Source: Myxococcus eversor
GTDB lineage: Bacteria > Myxococcota > Myxococcia > Myxococcales > Myxococcaceae
DNA: 64,000 bases
Reading direction: 5' to 3'
NCBI RefSeq assembly: GCF_010894455.1
Contig: NZ_JAAIXY010000013.1
Span: 1 to 64,000 of the forward strand
Under the pieces are notes generated by a model. It ran no database searches. It had not been told where the DNA came from and saw only the letters and a program-made list of their open reading frames with translations. Both the position numbers and the translations under genes were made by a program. Numbering within the stretch: the stretch's first letter is position 1; every line of letters begins with the position of its first letter. Shown one piece after another: positions 56,825 through 64,000 of this stretch.

Positions 56825-57199
56825 TCAATCCAGCGCTGTCGCCGGCACGAAGGAAGCGAACGCCTCCGCGCTGTCGCCCATCATGTAGTTCCAAGCCTGG
56901 GTCCCCGCGTAGTACGCCGCGCCGGACGCCGCACCGGCCACCGCGCCGACCGCTCCACCACACGCGGCGCCCACCGGAGAGCCGACCATCGCGGCCGACA
57001 CGGCGCCACCCGCCGCGCCACCCGCGGCCCAGCCTATCGCCTGGCCGCCAAAGTCCGTCCAGGTCCAGCTCGCCTCGCGGATGACGCCCGACACCGGGGA
57101 CGCCTCCCGAGACAGGGTGGCCTCCGCGCGAACCGTGGTGGTGGAGAACCCCAGGCCGACAACGCCAACAACCGCAATCGTCTTGATGGCAACGTTCAA
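56825..57199 (-). CDS. Exported Gly/Ala-rich peptide precursor, bacteriocin-like
   Basis: 124 residues from TTG 57199 with GGAGG six bases upstream; a GTG at 57223 is in frame but lacks a site. A Sec signal (IAVVGVVGLGFSTTTVRA) with cleavage after Ala25 is likely. A short polar segment (EATLSREASPVSGVIREASW) precedes a strongly hydrophobic, glycine-zipper region at 51-99 (IGWAAGGAAGGAVSAAMVG, then GGAVGAVAGAASGAAYYAG), ending in a polar tail. One Cys (Cys80). This layout - signal, spacer, hydrophobic core, tail - is that of membrane-active killing peptides such as SDP and two-peptide bacteriocins. No close homolog is recognised. Head gene of the operon with SdpA-like, SdpB-like and ABC genes. 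Confidence 0.75.
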   Translation of the reverse strand: MNVAIKTIAVVGVVGLGFSTTTVRAEATLSREASPVSGVIREASWTWTDFGGQAIGWAAGGAAGGAVSAAMVGSPVGAACGGAVGAVAGAASGAAYYAGTQAWNYMMGDSAEAFASFVPATALD

Positions 57200-57331
57200 G
57201 TGATACCTCCGGGATGTCGGCACACCCGCTGTGCCGAAGGAGTTCCCCCTCGACGAACAGCTGAGGAGTCACCCAAGCATCGTTCGGAGCCTCATCGCCG
57301 GCCATACCTCCCCAGGGGGAGAACGACATCC

Positions 57332-58231
57332 TCAGTCGCGAATCCCGAGAATCGTCGGAGCAAATGTATTGATTTGCGCGGCGTTGTTCGCGCCCGCGTC
57401 ACCCGTGGCGTGCGGCGGATTCTCTCCATCGTCGTAGATGACGTCGGGATTGCTGAACCGTCCGATGACGGGGACTTCGCGGCGGGGATTGGTGGTGTTG
57501 TAGGCCATGATGGTGCGCCAGTGGTTCGCGATGTAGCCGTAGCAGGATGCGTCCAGGCGCACCGTGACGGCCTCCCGGTTGTGCTCACACCCGAAAAGGT
57601 GACCAATCTCGTGTGCGGGCGCGTGCTCATCCAGGAGCTTGGAGGCCGGTACCACCACGATGGACTCGTCCCACCTCGTGACGCCAATGCCACCGCTGAT
57701 GGGGTCTCCCATGTTCCCCGAGACGAAGAGGATGACGTGCGGCCGATAGCGCTCCCGGAGCGTCAGGCACGTCTCGCGGATGGTCCCGTAGTAGCCATCC
57801 ATGTCCTTCGGGATGGGCTCCTGCCGACGACGCACGCGCTCCTCGCCGTTCGCGGGCTCCCCCAGCAACGCGTCCCGGTACATGCCGGTGCTGATGAAGG
57901 GAGGCGGAGGCGAAAACCGCTCGATGGCCACCAGGCGCCCTCTCACGGCGATGCCACTGTGCTGGAACGCCTCGTTCATCTGCCCGATGCATTCGTGGAT
58001 GTTCACCAGGAGCTGGTCCTGGTCGATGCGCTCGAACGAGTCCATGAATGCGCAGTCGCTCGTGAACACGGTCAGGATGTCGAAGACATCATCGGCTTCG
58101 CCCCGCTCGGCCAGCGTCCACATCGTCCGGGTCGCCCACTCCTCCGTCACCCACGGCTGCTCGAGGGGCGGCTCCTCCACCTCGACGGGACGCAGGCGCT
58201 GCGCTCGTCTCCTGCCGAAACAGCAGCCCAT
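57332..58231 (-). CDS. Metzincin zinc metalloprotease
   Basis: 299 residues. The extended zinc motif HExxHxxGxxH is complete (His207, Glu208, His211, His217; HEIGHLFGCEH), with a Met-turn Met242 (TIMAYN). It belongs to the metzincin clan, nearest the reprolysin/pappalysin type. Unlike most metzincins it has no signal peptide; the N-terminus is MGCCFGRRRAQRL. It therefore acts in the cytoplasm or is exported by a dedicated machine. Its ATG overlaps the stop of the upstream gene by one base (TGATG). Confidence 0.88.
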   Translation of the reverse strand: MGCCFGRRRAQRLRPVEVEEPPLEQPWVTEEWATRTMWTLAERGEADDVFDILTVFTSDCAFMDSFERIDQDQLLVNIHECIGQMNEAFQHSGIAVRGRLVAIERFSPPPPFISTGMYRDALLGEPANGEERVRRRQEPIPKDMDGYYGTIRETCLTLRERYRPHVILFVSGNMGDPISGGIGVTRWDESIVVVPASKLLDEHAPAHEIGHLFGCEHNREAVTVRLDASCYGYIANHWRTIMAYNTTNPRREVPVIGRFSNPDVIYDDGENPPHATGDAGANNAAQINTFAPTILGIRD

Positions 58232-59058
58232 CAGCGCACCTCCTCGGCGAGCGTCTCGAGCCCACCGCGCGCGTGGAGCGCGAGGCGGAGTCTGGATGAG
58301 GCTTCCGCGTAGAGGTTCTTGTAGCGCAGGGACTCACTGGTCTGGGAGTCGCGGAGAATCACGCCAGCCCACGCATACCTCGGGTCGGTCTCGAAGTGAC
58401 TCCCCAGCAGGAACATGAGCACGAGATAGAGAGGACGTACGCCCTTGCTGTGCTGGGCCACGAGCGCCTGCGCGAGCGTGGACAGGGACTGCATCTGGGA
58501 GTCCATCACCCTGCTCTTCTCGGGGTGGAGGGTGGAGAGCAGGCGCGACGCCTCGCCCTCCGAGATGCCCACCCTGTCCAGGAGCGAGTGAGGGGAGAGC
58601 TTGCGCGCCCGGAGCAATGCCTTGATGTAGAGGTTGCCGGTGTCCCCGGAGACGACGCCCAGGTAGGACAGCGCGCTCTCGAAGAGCACCGTCATCGACT
58701 TCTTGCTCAGCGCGGGCCCCACCCAGGGAAGCTGAGGGTCGATGTCGAAGCGGTGCCCGAACATGACCATCAGGTCGAGGTAGTTGAGCACGTCCGCGGG
58801 CTTGGTGAAGCCCAGGCTCTGCGCACGCTGGCTGGCCGACTCCGCGAACGCGACGCCTCCGGAGGCGCCCATCAACAGGTGGTCGACGGGGTGCATCGCC
58901 ATCAGGCGGTGGAGCAGCGCCTTCTGCTGGGGGCTCGACTGCTTGAGCGGCCTGCCGACCTCCAACTGCTTCCTGGGCTCGAGCAGCGTGGACTTGGGCG
59001 TCTCGACGAACAACGCATCCAGGGACGCACTTCGACGACTCCCTGCATACTCAGACAT
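58231..59058 (-). CDS. Helical protein with internal duplication, unknown
   Basis: 275 residues from ATG 59058; a GTG at 59118 would add 20 residues. Two internal copies share the pattern F/L-G-x-x-F-(D/E)-x-D-P-x-x-x-W-x-G at about 100-116 (FGHRFDIDPQLPWVG) and 218-234 (LGSHFETDPRYAWAG), each preceded by a hydrophobic helix. The rest is helical. No signal peptide. The family is not one I can name. Tight coupling with the metzincin and the toxin-like gene suggests a chaperone, immunity or structural partner. Confidence 0.7.
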   Translation of the reverse strand: MSEYAGSRRSASLDALFVETPKSTLLEPRKQLEVGRPLKQSSPQQKALLHRLMAMHPVDHLLMGASGGVAFAESASQRAQSLGFTKPADVLNYLDLMVMFGHRFDIDPQLPWVGPALSKKSMTVLFESALSYLGVVSGDTGNLYIKALLRARKLSPHSLLDRVGISEGEASRLLSTLHPEKSRVMDSQMQSLSTLAQALVAQHSKGVRPLYLVLMFLLGSHFETDPRYAWAGVILRDSQTSESLRYKNLYAEASSRLRLALHARGGLETLAEEVR

Positions 59059-59251
59059 GGTCGGCTCGGGGAAGAGAGGGGGCGCGGTGAGTCGCAGGGC
59101 AAGGCGCATGCCATCCACGGCTCCAGGCCCGTTGTCGACAGGAGCCCAGAGGGCAGACGCCGCCCGGCGTCCTGACGAAACGCCCGCGCGTCCTGATGGA
59201 ACGCCGACTCGAGTCCCGCTGGCTGGAGGTCCTTCCGGTCAAGGGCATCTC

Positions 59252-61063
59252 TCAGGTGCGGTCGCCCTTCTTCTTCTTGCGCTTCCCGGCCCGCGCGGCC
59301 GGCTTGTTGGGCTTGGACTTGGGCGCGTCGGTATCCCTGTCGTCCTCATCCTGCTGCTTGGACTCACTGGAACTGGAGGACGGGCCGGCCCGCGCCGCCT
59401 CCTCGCCATCGCGTGTTCCCGCGGCGCCGCCATCGGCCAGTCCGGCGACAGCGCCGAGCCCGGCTTCAACCTGCAGCGGCTCGGGTGGCTTGGGAACCTC
59501 CACCTCGGGAGCGTTCCCCTCCTCGTCCACTACGACCGCTTCCCAGGCCGCATTCTCATAGGCCTGCTTCCAGGCACTGCCGTAGGCCTTCCGCCAGGCG
59601 ACGATGTAGGCGACACGCTGGCGAGCATCCGCGCCACCGCGCTGTCTCGCCTCCCTGGCGACGTAGCCGCCATCCGTCCGCGCCTGCATCTGCGTGAAGT
59701 GGTCTTGGATATAGGGAATGGCGTCGTGCGCCGGACGGGGCGCGGGCTCCTCGAGCCCCGTTGCCTCGCTCACCGCCTCTTTGTATGTCTCCTGGTAGTA
59801 CGGGATGTAGGCGCGGTCGAATTCCGCTTCATAGGCAGTCCGGGAGGGGGCTTCCCGGAGGTCCGTCACCGCGGCATTGGGAATCGCGCTCAGGACGAGC
59901 TCCCGGTTGCGGAGGACCGTTTCGTTGGCGCGTTCGGTCTCCCACTGCAGGGGACCCGAGGGCTCGCGCCTCCTCACCAGCCCCGCCAGTTCATTCGCAC
60001 CGAAGGGCTGGTCCTTGTAGTGGTGGAAGAAGTTCGCGACGGGAACCCGGGCCAGGTCGATTTCCACCTCGCCATATCCGCTGAAACCCACGCCATGGTT
60101 GGAGGTGATGTCTCCAGGCGTGGACCTGGCCGACAGCAGCTTGCCCACGCCTTTGCGGGTCTGCAGGAAGGAGAGCAGTCTGGGGTTGTTGGGGATGGCT
60201 TGCAGTGCCGTGTGCGCGTGGTTGTTGAGCCACTCCAGGTCGCTCACCTTGCCCTCGGCCTGGTTCCAGACCCGCTCTGTCGGTGCTCCCGTGCTGTCAT
60301 CGAAGTTGTACCCGAGCTGACCCTCCGTGACGTGGCCCCGGTTGATGGGCGTGAGCGCCCGGCCTTCCTTGAGATCCTTGCGCTCGGGCGGGGTGATGCC
60401 GCGCCAGGCCTTGCGGCGGAGCATGCTCCCACGGACCCGCACATAGTCCTTGGCGCTGAGCCCCTCCAGCGTGTGTTTCTTGTAGACGTTGGCGACGCCC
60501 CCCGCCGCGGGAGTGGTGAGCGCATATGCCGCGCCTCCCCTGAGGATGTTGGCCAAGGGCGCGCCCTGGTACGAGATGACGTCTCCCTCCACGCTGAAGG
60601 CCTCATCGTCGCCGAGACGTGACTTCAGTCCCTCGGGAGTGAGTTCGGCGTTCGCCAGCGCCTGGCTGTAGGTCGTCTGGGCGTCGATGTCGCCCTCATG
60701 TCCGCCGAAGGCGGTGAGGGCGTTCTGCTTTCCAGTCCTGACCTCCTGCTTGTATTCAGCATAGAGTTCGCGGAGCCGCTGGTGCCCCGTGGATTCGCGG
60801 GCCGCCGCCTCCACGCCCAGTCCAAACTTCGCGCCTCCGACACGCTGGATGGGGGCGGTCGGGGAGCGTCCCCCCAGGCTCGACGCCAGCTTCGCCTGCG
60901 CCACCACGCGGGGGCCCTGATTGAGCCGCGCCCCCATCGCTTGCAAGGCCGCCACTCGCGGATGTGTGGAAGGGGACTCCGGCGCACCTGTGTCGGTCCG
61001 CTCGTCGCGGGTGGTGGCCTGCTCGACCCTGGAGACGTCGCCCTGCTGCTCGAAGGCCTTCAC
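59252..61063 (-). CDS. Large effector/toxin-like protein with processing leader and basic tail
   Basis: 603 residues from GTG 61063 with AGGAG seven bases upstream. Residues 34-76 (HPRVAALQAMGARLNQGP, VVAQAKLASSLGG, APIQRVGG) resemble the leader repeats placed ahead of DUF4157-type and other polymorphic-toxin-like proteins of contractile injection or related export systems. The middle (about 85-500) has no motif I can identify; it is acidic to neutral and may hold a catalytic domain. The C-terminus is a disordered Ser/acid stretch ending KPAARAGKRKKKKGDRT, very basic, like a nuclear-localisation or nucleic-acid signal. No Sec signal. A secreted effector is inferred from the leader and tail only. 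Confidence 0.7.
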   Translation of the reverse strand: MKAFEQQGDVSRVEQATTRDERTDTGAPESPSTHPRVAALQAMGARLNQGPRVVAQAKLASSLGGRSPTAPIQRVGGAKFGLGVEAAARESTGHQRLRELYAEYKQEVRTGKQNALTAFGGHEGDIDAQTTYSQALANAELTPEGLKSRLGDDEAFSVEGDVISYQGAPLANILRGGAAYALTTPAAGGVANVYKKHTLEGLSAKDYVRVRGSMLRRKAWRGITPPERKDLKEGRALTPINRGHVTEGQLGYNFDDSTGAPTERVWNQAEGKVSDLEWLNNHAHTALQAIPNNPRLLSFLQTRKGVGKLLSARSTPGDITSNHGVGFSGYGEVEIDLARVPVANFFHHYKDQPFGANELAGLVRRREPSGPLQWETERANETVLRNRELVLSAIPNAAVTDLREAPSRTAYEAEFDRAYIPYYQETYKEAVSEATGLEEPAPRPAHDAIPYIQDHFTQMQARTDGGYVAREARQRGGADARQRVAYIVAWRKAYGSAWKQAYENAAWEAVVVDEEGNAPEVEVPKPPEPLQVEAGLGAVAGLADGGAAGTRDGEEAARAGPSSSSSESKQQDEDDRDTDAPKSKPNKPAARAGKRKKKKGDRT

Positions 61064-61393
61064 GAATCACTCCTCGCGCTGAGGTCCCGAGCCTGACATG
61101 CGGGGCTGTCTTCCACCGCGTGACGTCTGGGAAGGGGGGACGACCCGTGGGGCTACATCGCGCCCATTCCCAGGTGGGGCGCGGTGCGGAAGCCCGCCGC
61201 GCCGATACCCGGCCTTCGCCTCCGTGCAGACGCGCCCCGCATGAACAGACATTGCGGGGATGAGATGACCCCGCACTGCTCTCTCCTTCAATCATCAACA
61301 ACAAGCCCTGGGAATTTCGTCGGCCCATGCTTTATTGTTCACGGATTGATGGCCCGCCCGGTCGTCCCACCCCAGTCATCCATTGGGAATGCC
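61064..61393. promoter_or_regulatory. Divergent intergenic region
   Basis: This 330-base gap between divergent genes must hold the promoters of both the toxin-like gene (left) and the NRPS-like gene (right). A 7-bp hairpin (TGCGGGG 61253-61259 with CCCCGCA 61269-61275) and an AT-rich stretch around 61290-61350 are seen, but no consensus promoter stands out. Confidence 0.4.
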
Positions 61394-64000
61394 ATGACAA
61401 TGACACGCATCGACTCCAGGTCCGAGGGCAATACCCTTGCGGTCAGCCATCCCATCCAGGCAGGACTCGCCGACTTGTGGCACGCGCAAGTCGGTCTCCG
61501 GCCCGAAGCCATCGCCATCCACTGGGGCGTCAAGCGCATCACCTATGACGCCCTGGACCGTCGTGCCAACCAGCTCGCGAATGCGCTGCGCAAGCGAGGC
61601 GTGGGCGAGGAGACGCCCGTCGCGATGGCCATGCGGCAAGGCATCGAGGCCATCGCGGCCCTCGTGGCCCTCATCAAGCTGGGGGCCACCTGCGTGCCGC
61701 TGGACCTTCAGTATCCTCGCGAGCGAATCGCCTACATCATGGAGGACTCGCGGGCACAGGTGCTCCTCGCCGAGACGGTGACGGAGGAGACGAAGTGCGC
61801 GGTGGGGGACCTCCCGCGGATATGCCTGGAGCGTGACGCGGACGCCGTGGCGCGCGAGCCCGAGTCGTTCTCCGGGCCCCGCGACAATCCGGAGCGACGA
61901 CTCTACGTCATGTACACCTCCGGGACGACGGGCCGTCCCAAGGGCGTCGAGGTGCTCGCCAAGGGCATCCGACGACTGATGGTCGACAACTCCATGCTGA
62001 GCATCCATCCCGGGGCGCGGGTGGCTCAGACGTCGAACCTGGCGTTCGACATGTCGCTGCACGAAATCTGGGGCGCGCTCCTCAACGGGGCCACGGTCGT
62101 GGTGATTTCCAAGGCGACCCTCCTGGATGCCCATGCCCTCCGCGAGGCCCTGCGCGACATGCGCGTCGACATCCTGAGCATCGGGACCGCCGTGTTCAAT
62201 CTGGTGGCCCATGCCTATCCTGACGCCTTCAGCGGGCTTCGTCGGTTGATAGTGGGCGGGGAGCGCGCCAATGCCCGCACCTTCCGCGTGGTGCTCGAGA
62301 GCCAGCCTCCGGAGCAACTCTTCAACGCCTACGGTCCCACCGAGGTGTCCATCTACTCGACCGGGCACCTGGTGCGCCTCCAGGACACCTTGAGCGGCGC
62401 GATTCCCATCGGGAAGCCCGTTGCCCACACCGAGGTCTTCCTGCTCGACGAGCACCTGCACCCCGTGGCGCCGGGACAACCGGGAGAGCTGTGCCTCGCG
62501 GGAGAGGGCGTCACACGTGGATACCTCCACCAGCCGGAGCTCACCCGGGAGCGCTTCCCCACGGTGTCTGGATTGAAGGAAGGCCAGGCCCTCCGCATCT
62601 ACCGCTCGGGAGACCTGGCGCGGTGGGATGAAAATGGCGCGCTGGAATACCTGGGCCGAAACGACCAGCAGGTGAAGATTCTCGGCCACCGCATCGAACT
62701 GGAAGAGGTCTCCAAGGCGCTCTTGCAGAGCGGGCTGCTCCGGGACGCCGTGGTGACGCTCCAGGAGCGGCCGGATGGTGAGAAGTCCCTGGCGGCCTTC
62801 GTCGTCCCCAAGGACTCCACCTCGGACGTCGAGGAGGCACTGCGGGACTTCATGCACGCCAGGGTGTCGAAGCAGATGGTGCCCGCTCGCTTCGTCCTGC
62901 TGGAGCGGCTCCCCGTGACGGTGAATGGGAAGACCGACCGCTCGGCACTGCCCAAGCTCGTGTCGCCGCGAAGCGGACCCGCGCTCACGCGGAGCACGAC
63001 GACCTCGGAGGACCCCGTCGTCGCGGGAGTGAGCACCATCTGGGCCGAACTGCTCGGCGTGGAGGCCGCCTCTCCCGGCGACGACTTCGTTCGGCTGGGG
63101 GGGAACTCCCTGATGACGGGACGCCTGGTGTTGCGGCTGCGCGAGAAGTTCGGCGTGGGCCTCTCGGCGTATGCCCTGCATGAAGCGCGCACCCTGGGCG
63201 ACTTCATCGAAGCGGTGCGACGGGCGCTCGCGGGTATCCAGGACGAAGGCCACGCCATCTCGGGGCCCGAGGCCTGGCGCGAGGAAGCGCGACTGCCCGC
63301 GGACATCGTCCTCGCTCCAGGGAGGGCCGTGACGAAGGGGAAGCCCTTGACGGACATGCGTTGCATCTTCCTCACGGGCGCAACGGGCTTCCTCGGCGCC
63401 TACGTCCTGCGCGACCTCTTGCGGACCACGAAGGCGCAGGTGGCCTGCCTCGTACGCGCCAAGGACTCGGAGACGGCGCTTGCTCGCATTCGCCAGGCCC
63501 TGGAGAAGTACGAGCTGTGGGAGGACCGCTTCGCCCCACGCATCGAGCCTGTGTTCGGAGACCTGGGGGCCCCGAACCTGGGAATGGACATCCAGCGACA
63601 CCGCTCACTCGCCGAGCGAGCCGAGGCCATCTTCCATGTCGGCGCGCATGTGAACTTCGTGAAGTCCTACGAGGGGCTCCGGGCCGGCAACGTGGACGGA
63701 ACCACGGAGGTGCTGCGGCTGGCCGCACTCGGACCGACACCGCTGCACTACGTGTCGACCATCGCCGTGTTCGGCCCCGCCGGCTACTTCAATGACATGC
63801 GCGTCCTTCGCGAGGACGAGGGCCTGGACGGGCACCTCGAAGGCCTGCGCCATGACGTGGGATACGCCGCCAGCAAGTGGGTGGCGGAGAAGCGTGTGTG
63901 GGAAGCCCGGGACAGAGGCCTGGCGGTCAACGTCTACCGTCCTGGCTTCGTCATGGGCCATGGGGAGACAGGCATCGGGAATCCGGATGACTTCGTCGCG
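61394..64000 (+). CDS. NRPS-like adenylation-carrier-thioester reductase (3' partial)
   Basis: 869 residues are visible from ATG 61394; the frame runs off the window. The adenylation domain (about 30-530) has A3 YTSGTTGRPKG (174-184), A4 FDMSLHEIW (218-226), A5 NAYGPTE (311-317), A7 YRSGDLARW, A8 GRNDQQVKILGHRIELEE and A10 NGKTDRSAL. The Asp in A4 points to an alpha-amino-acid substrate, but the code is not decoded further. The carrier domain has LGGNSL with Ser572 as the phosphopantetheine site. The reductase domain has the NAD(P)H motif FLTGATGFLG (659-668) and catalytic Tyr824/Lys828. The product would be an aminoaldehyde or alcohol, or a precursor to a cyclic imine. Ribosome site is weak. 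Confidence 0.93.
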   Translation, partial: MTMTRIDSRSEGNTLAVSHPIQAGLADLWHAQVGLRPEAIAIHWGVKRITYDALDRRANQLANALRKRGVGEETPVAMAMRQGIEAIAALVALIKLGATCVPLDLQYPRERIAYIMEDSRAQVLLAETVTEETKCAVGDLPRICLERDADAVAREPESFSGPRDNPERRLYVMYTSGTTGRPKGVEVLAKGIRRLMVDNSMLSIHPGARVAQTSNLAFDMSLHEIWGALLNGATVVVISKATLLDAHALREALRDMRVDILSIGTAVFNLVAHAYPDAFSGLRRLIVGGERANARTFRVVLESQPPEQLFNAYGPTEVSIYSTGHLVRLQDTLSGAIPIGKPVAHTEVFLLDEHLHPVAPGQPGELCLAGEGVTRGYLHQPELTRERFPTVSGLKEGQALRIYRSGDLARWDENGALEYLGRNDQQVKILGHRIELEEVSKALLQSGLLRDAVVTLQERPDGEKSLAAFVVPKDSTSDVEEALRDFMHARVSKQMVPARFVLLERLPVTVNGKTDRSALPKLVSPRSGPALTRSTTTSEDPVVAGVSTIWAELLGVEAASPGDDFVRLGGNSLMTGRLVLRLREKFGVGLSAYALHEARTLGDFIEAVRRALAGIQDEGHAISGPEAWREEARLPADIVLAPGRAVTKGKPLTDMRCIFLTGATGFLGAYVLRDLLRTTKAQVACLVRAKDSETALARIRQALEKYELWEDRFAPRIEPVFGDLGAPNLGMDIQRHRSLAERAEAIFHVGAHVNFVKSYEGLRAGNVDGTTEVLRLAALGPTPLHYVSTIAVFGPAGYFNDMRVLREDEGLDGHLEGLRHDVGYAASKWVAEKRVWEARDRGLAVNVYRPGFVMGHGETGIGNPDDFVA

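Noticed and set aside
57200-57329. Small open frame starting at an ATG near 57310 ahead of the peptide precursor
   Set aside because: GGGGAGG lies only one or two bases before that ATG, and the frame runs on through the precursor gene in a shadow frame of poor composition.
61376-63601. 741-residue open frame antisense to the NRPS-like gene
   Set aside because: The plus strand carries unmistakable adenylation, carrier and reductase motifs; the antisense product is low complexity.

Overview
The window is high-GC DNA from a delta-proteobacterium of the Myxococcales, most likely Myxococcus or a close relative. No species call is possible from sequence alone. The evidence is the combination of eukaryote-like Ser/Thr kinases fused to unusual sensor domains, a receiver-DUF4388-TPR protein, a receptor-type HD-GYP protein, very Pro/Ala-rich linkers, frequent GTG and TTG starts, an IF-2 with a Gly/Pro/Arg repeat region, and an NRPS-like adenylation-carrier-reductase gene. 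No CRISPR array, intact insertion sequence, rRNA or tRNA was seen. The only RNA gene found is ssrA (tmRNA).

Layout. 1-5.7 kb: the 3' part of a giant coiled-coil J-domain/TPR protein, then a receiver/DUF4388/TPR membrane protein. 5.7-11.9 kb: housekeeping genes (tsaD-rsmA, a deoxynucleoside kinase, panB-panC, smpB and an SspB-like ClpXP adaptor). 11.9-18.2 kb, minus strand: a Ser/Thr kinase with a PEGA tail, a DUF971 protein, an HD-GYP receptor, a FecR/LysM pair and a nitrilase-family amidase. 18.3-29.4 kb: the classic rimP-nusA-ylxR-infB-ylxP-rbfA-truB-rpsO-pnp block, with several RNA hairpins in its leaders and junctions, including a terminator-like hairpin in the rimP-nusA leader. 29.4-36.8 kb: a membrane protein, an M23 peptidase, dut, a kinase-FGE fusion, an orphan substrate-binding protein and purB, facing purC. 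36.8-48 kb: envelope functions (lipoproteins, an HtrA-like protease, a CFI-box protein overlapping a TlpA-like thioredoxin, an OmpA/TSP3 protein and a paired M16 peptidase) plus a small tandem zinc-finger protein. 48 kb: tmRNA with promoter and terminator. 48.5-50.4 kb: small secreted or anchored proteins.

50.4-61.1 kb, minus strand, is the accessory and most interesting part. One tight, overlapping operon encodes a small Sec-exported, Gly/Ala-rich peptide precursor, an SdpA/DUF5819-like membrane protein, an HTTM/SdpB-like membrane protein, an ABC ATPase and permease, a zinc ribbon, and a large secreted protein of beta-sandwich repeats. This resembles the maturation/export/immunity layout of the Bacillus SDP antimicrobial peptide. 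Upstream lie a leader-bearing toxin-like protein with a basic tail, an internally duplicated helical protein, and a cytosolic-looking metzincin protease. Divergent from these, an adenylation-carrier-reductase enzyme runs off the right edge.

Three trans-translation parts occur in one 64-kb window: SmpB, a tmRNA with tag ANDNVELALAA, and an adaptor with a C-terminal peptide like the E. coli SspB ClpX-binding motif.
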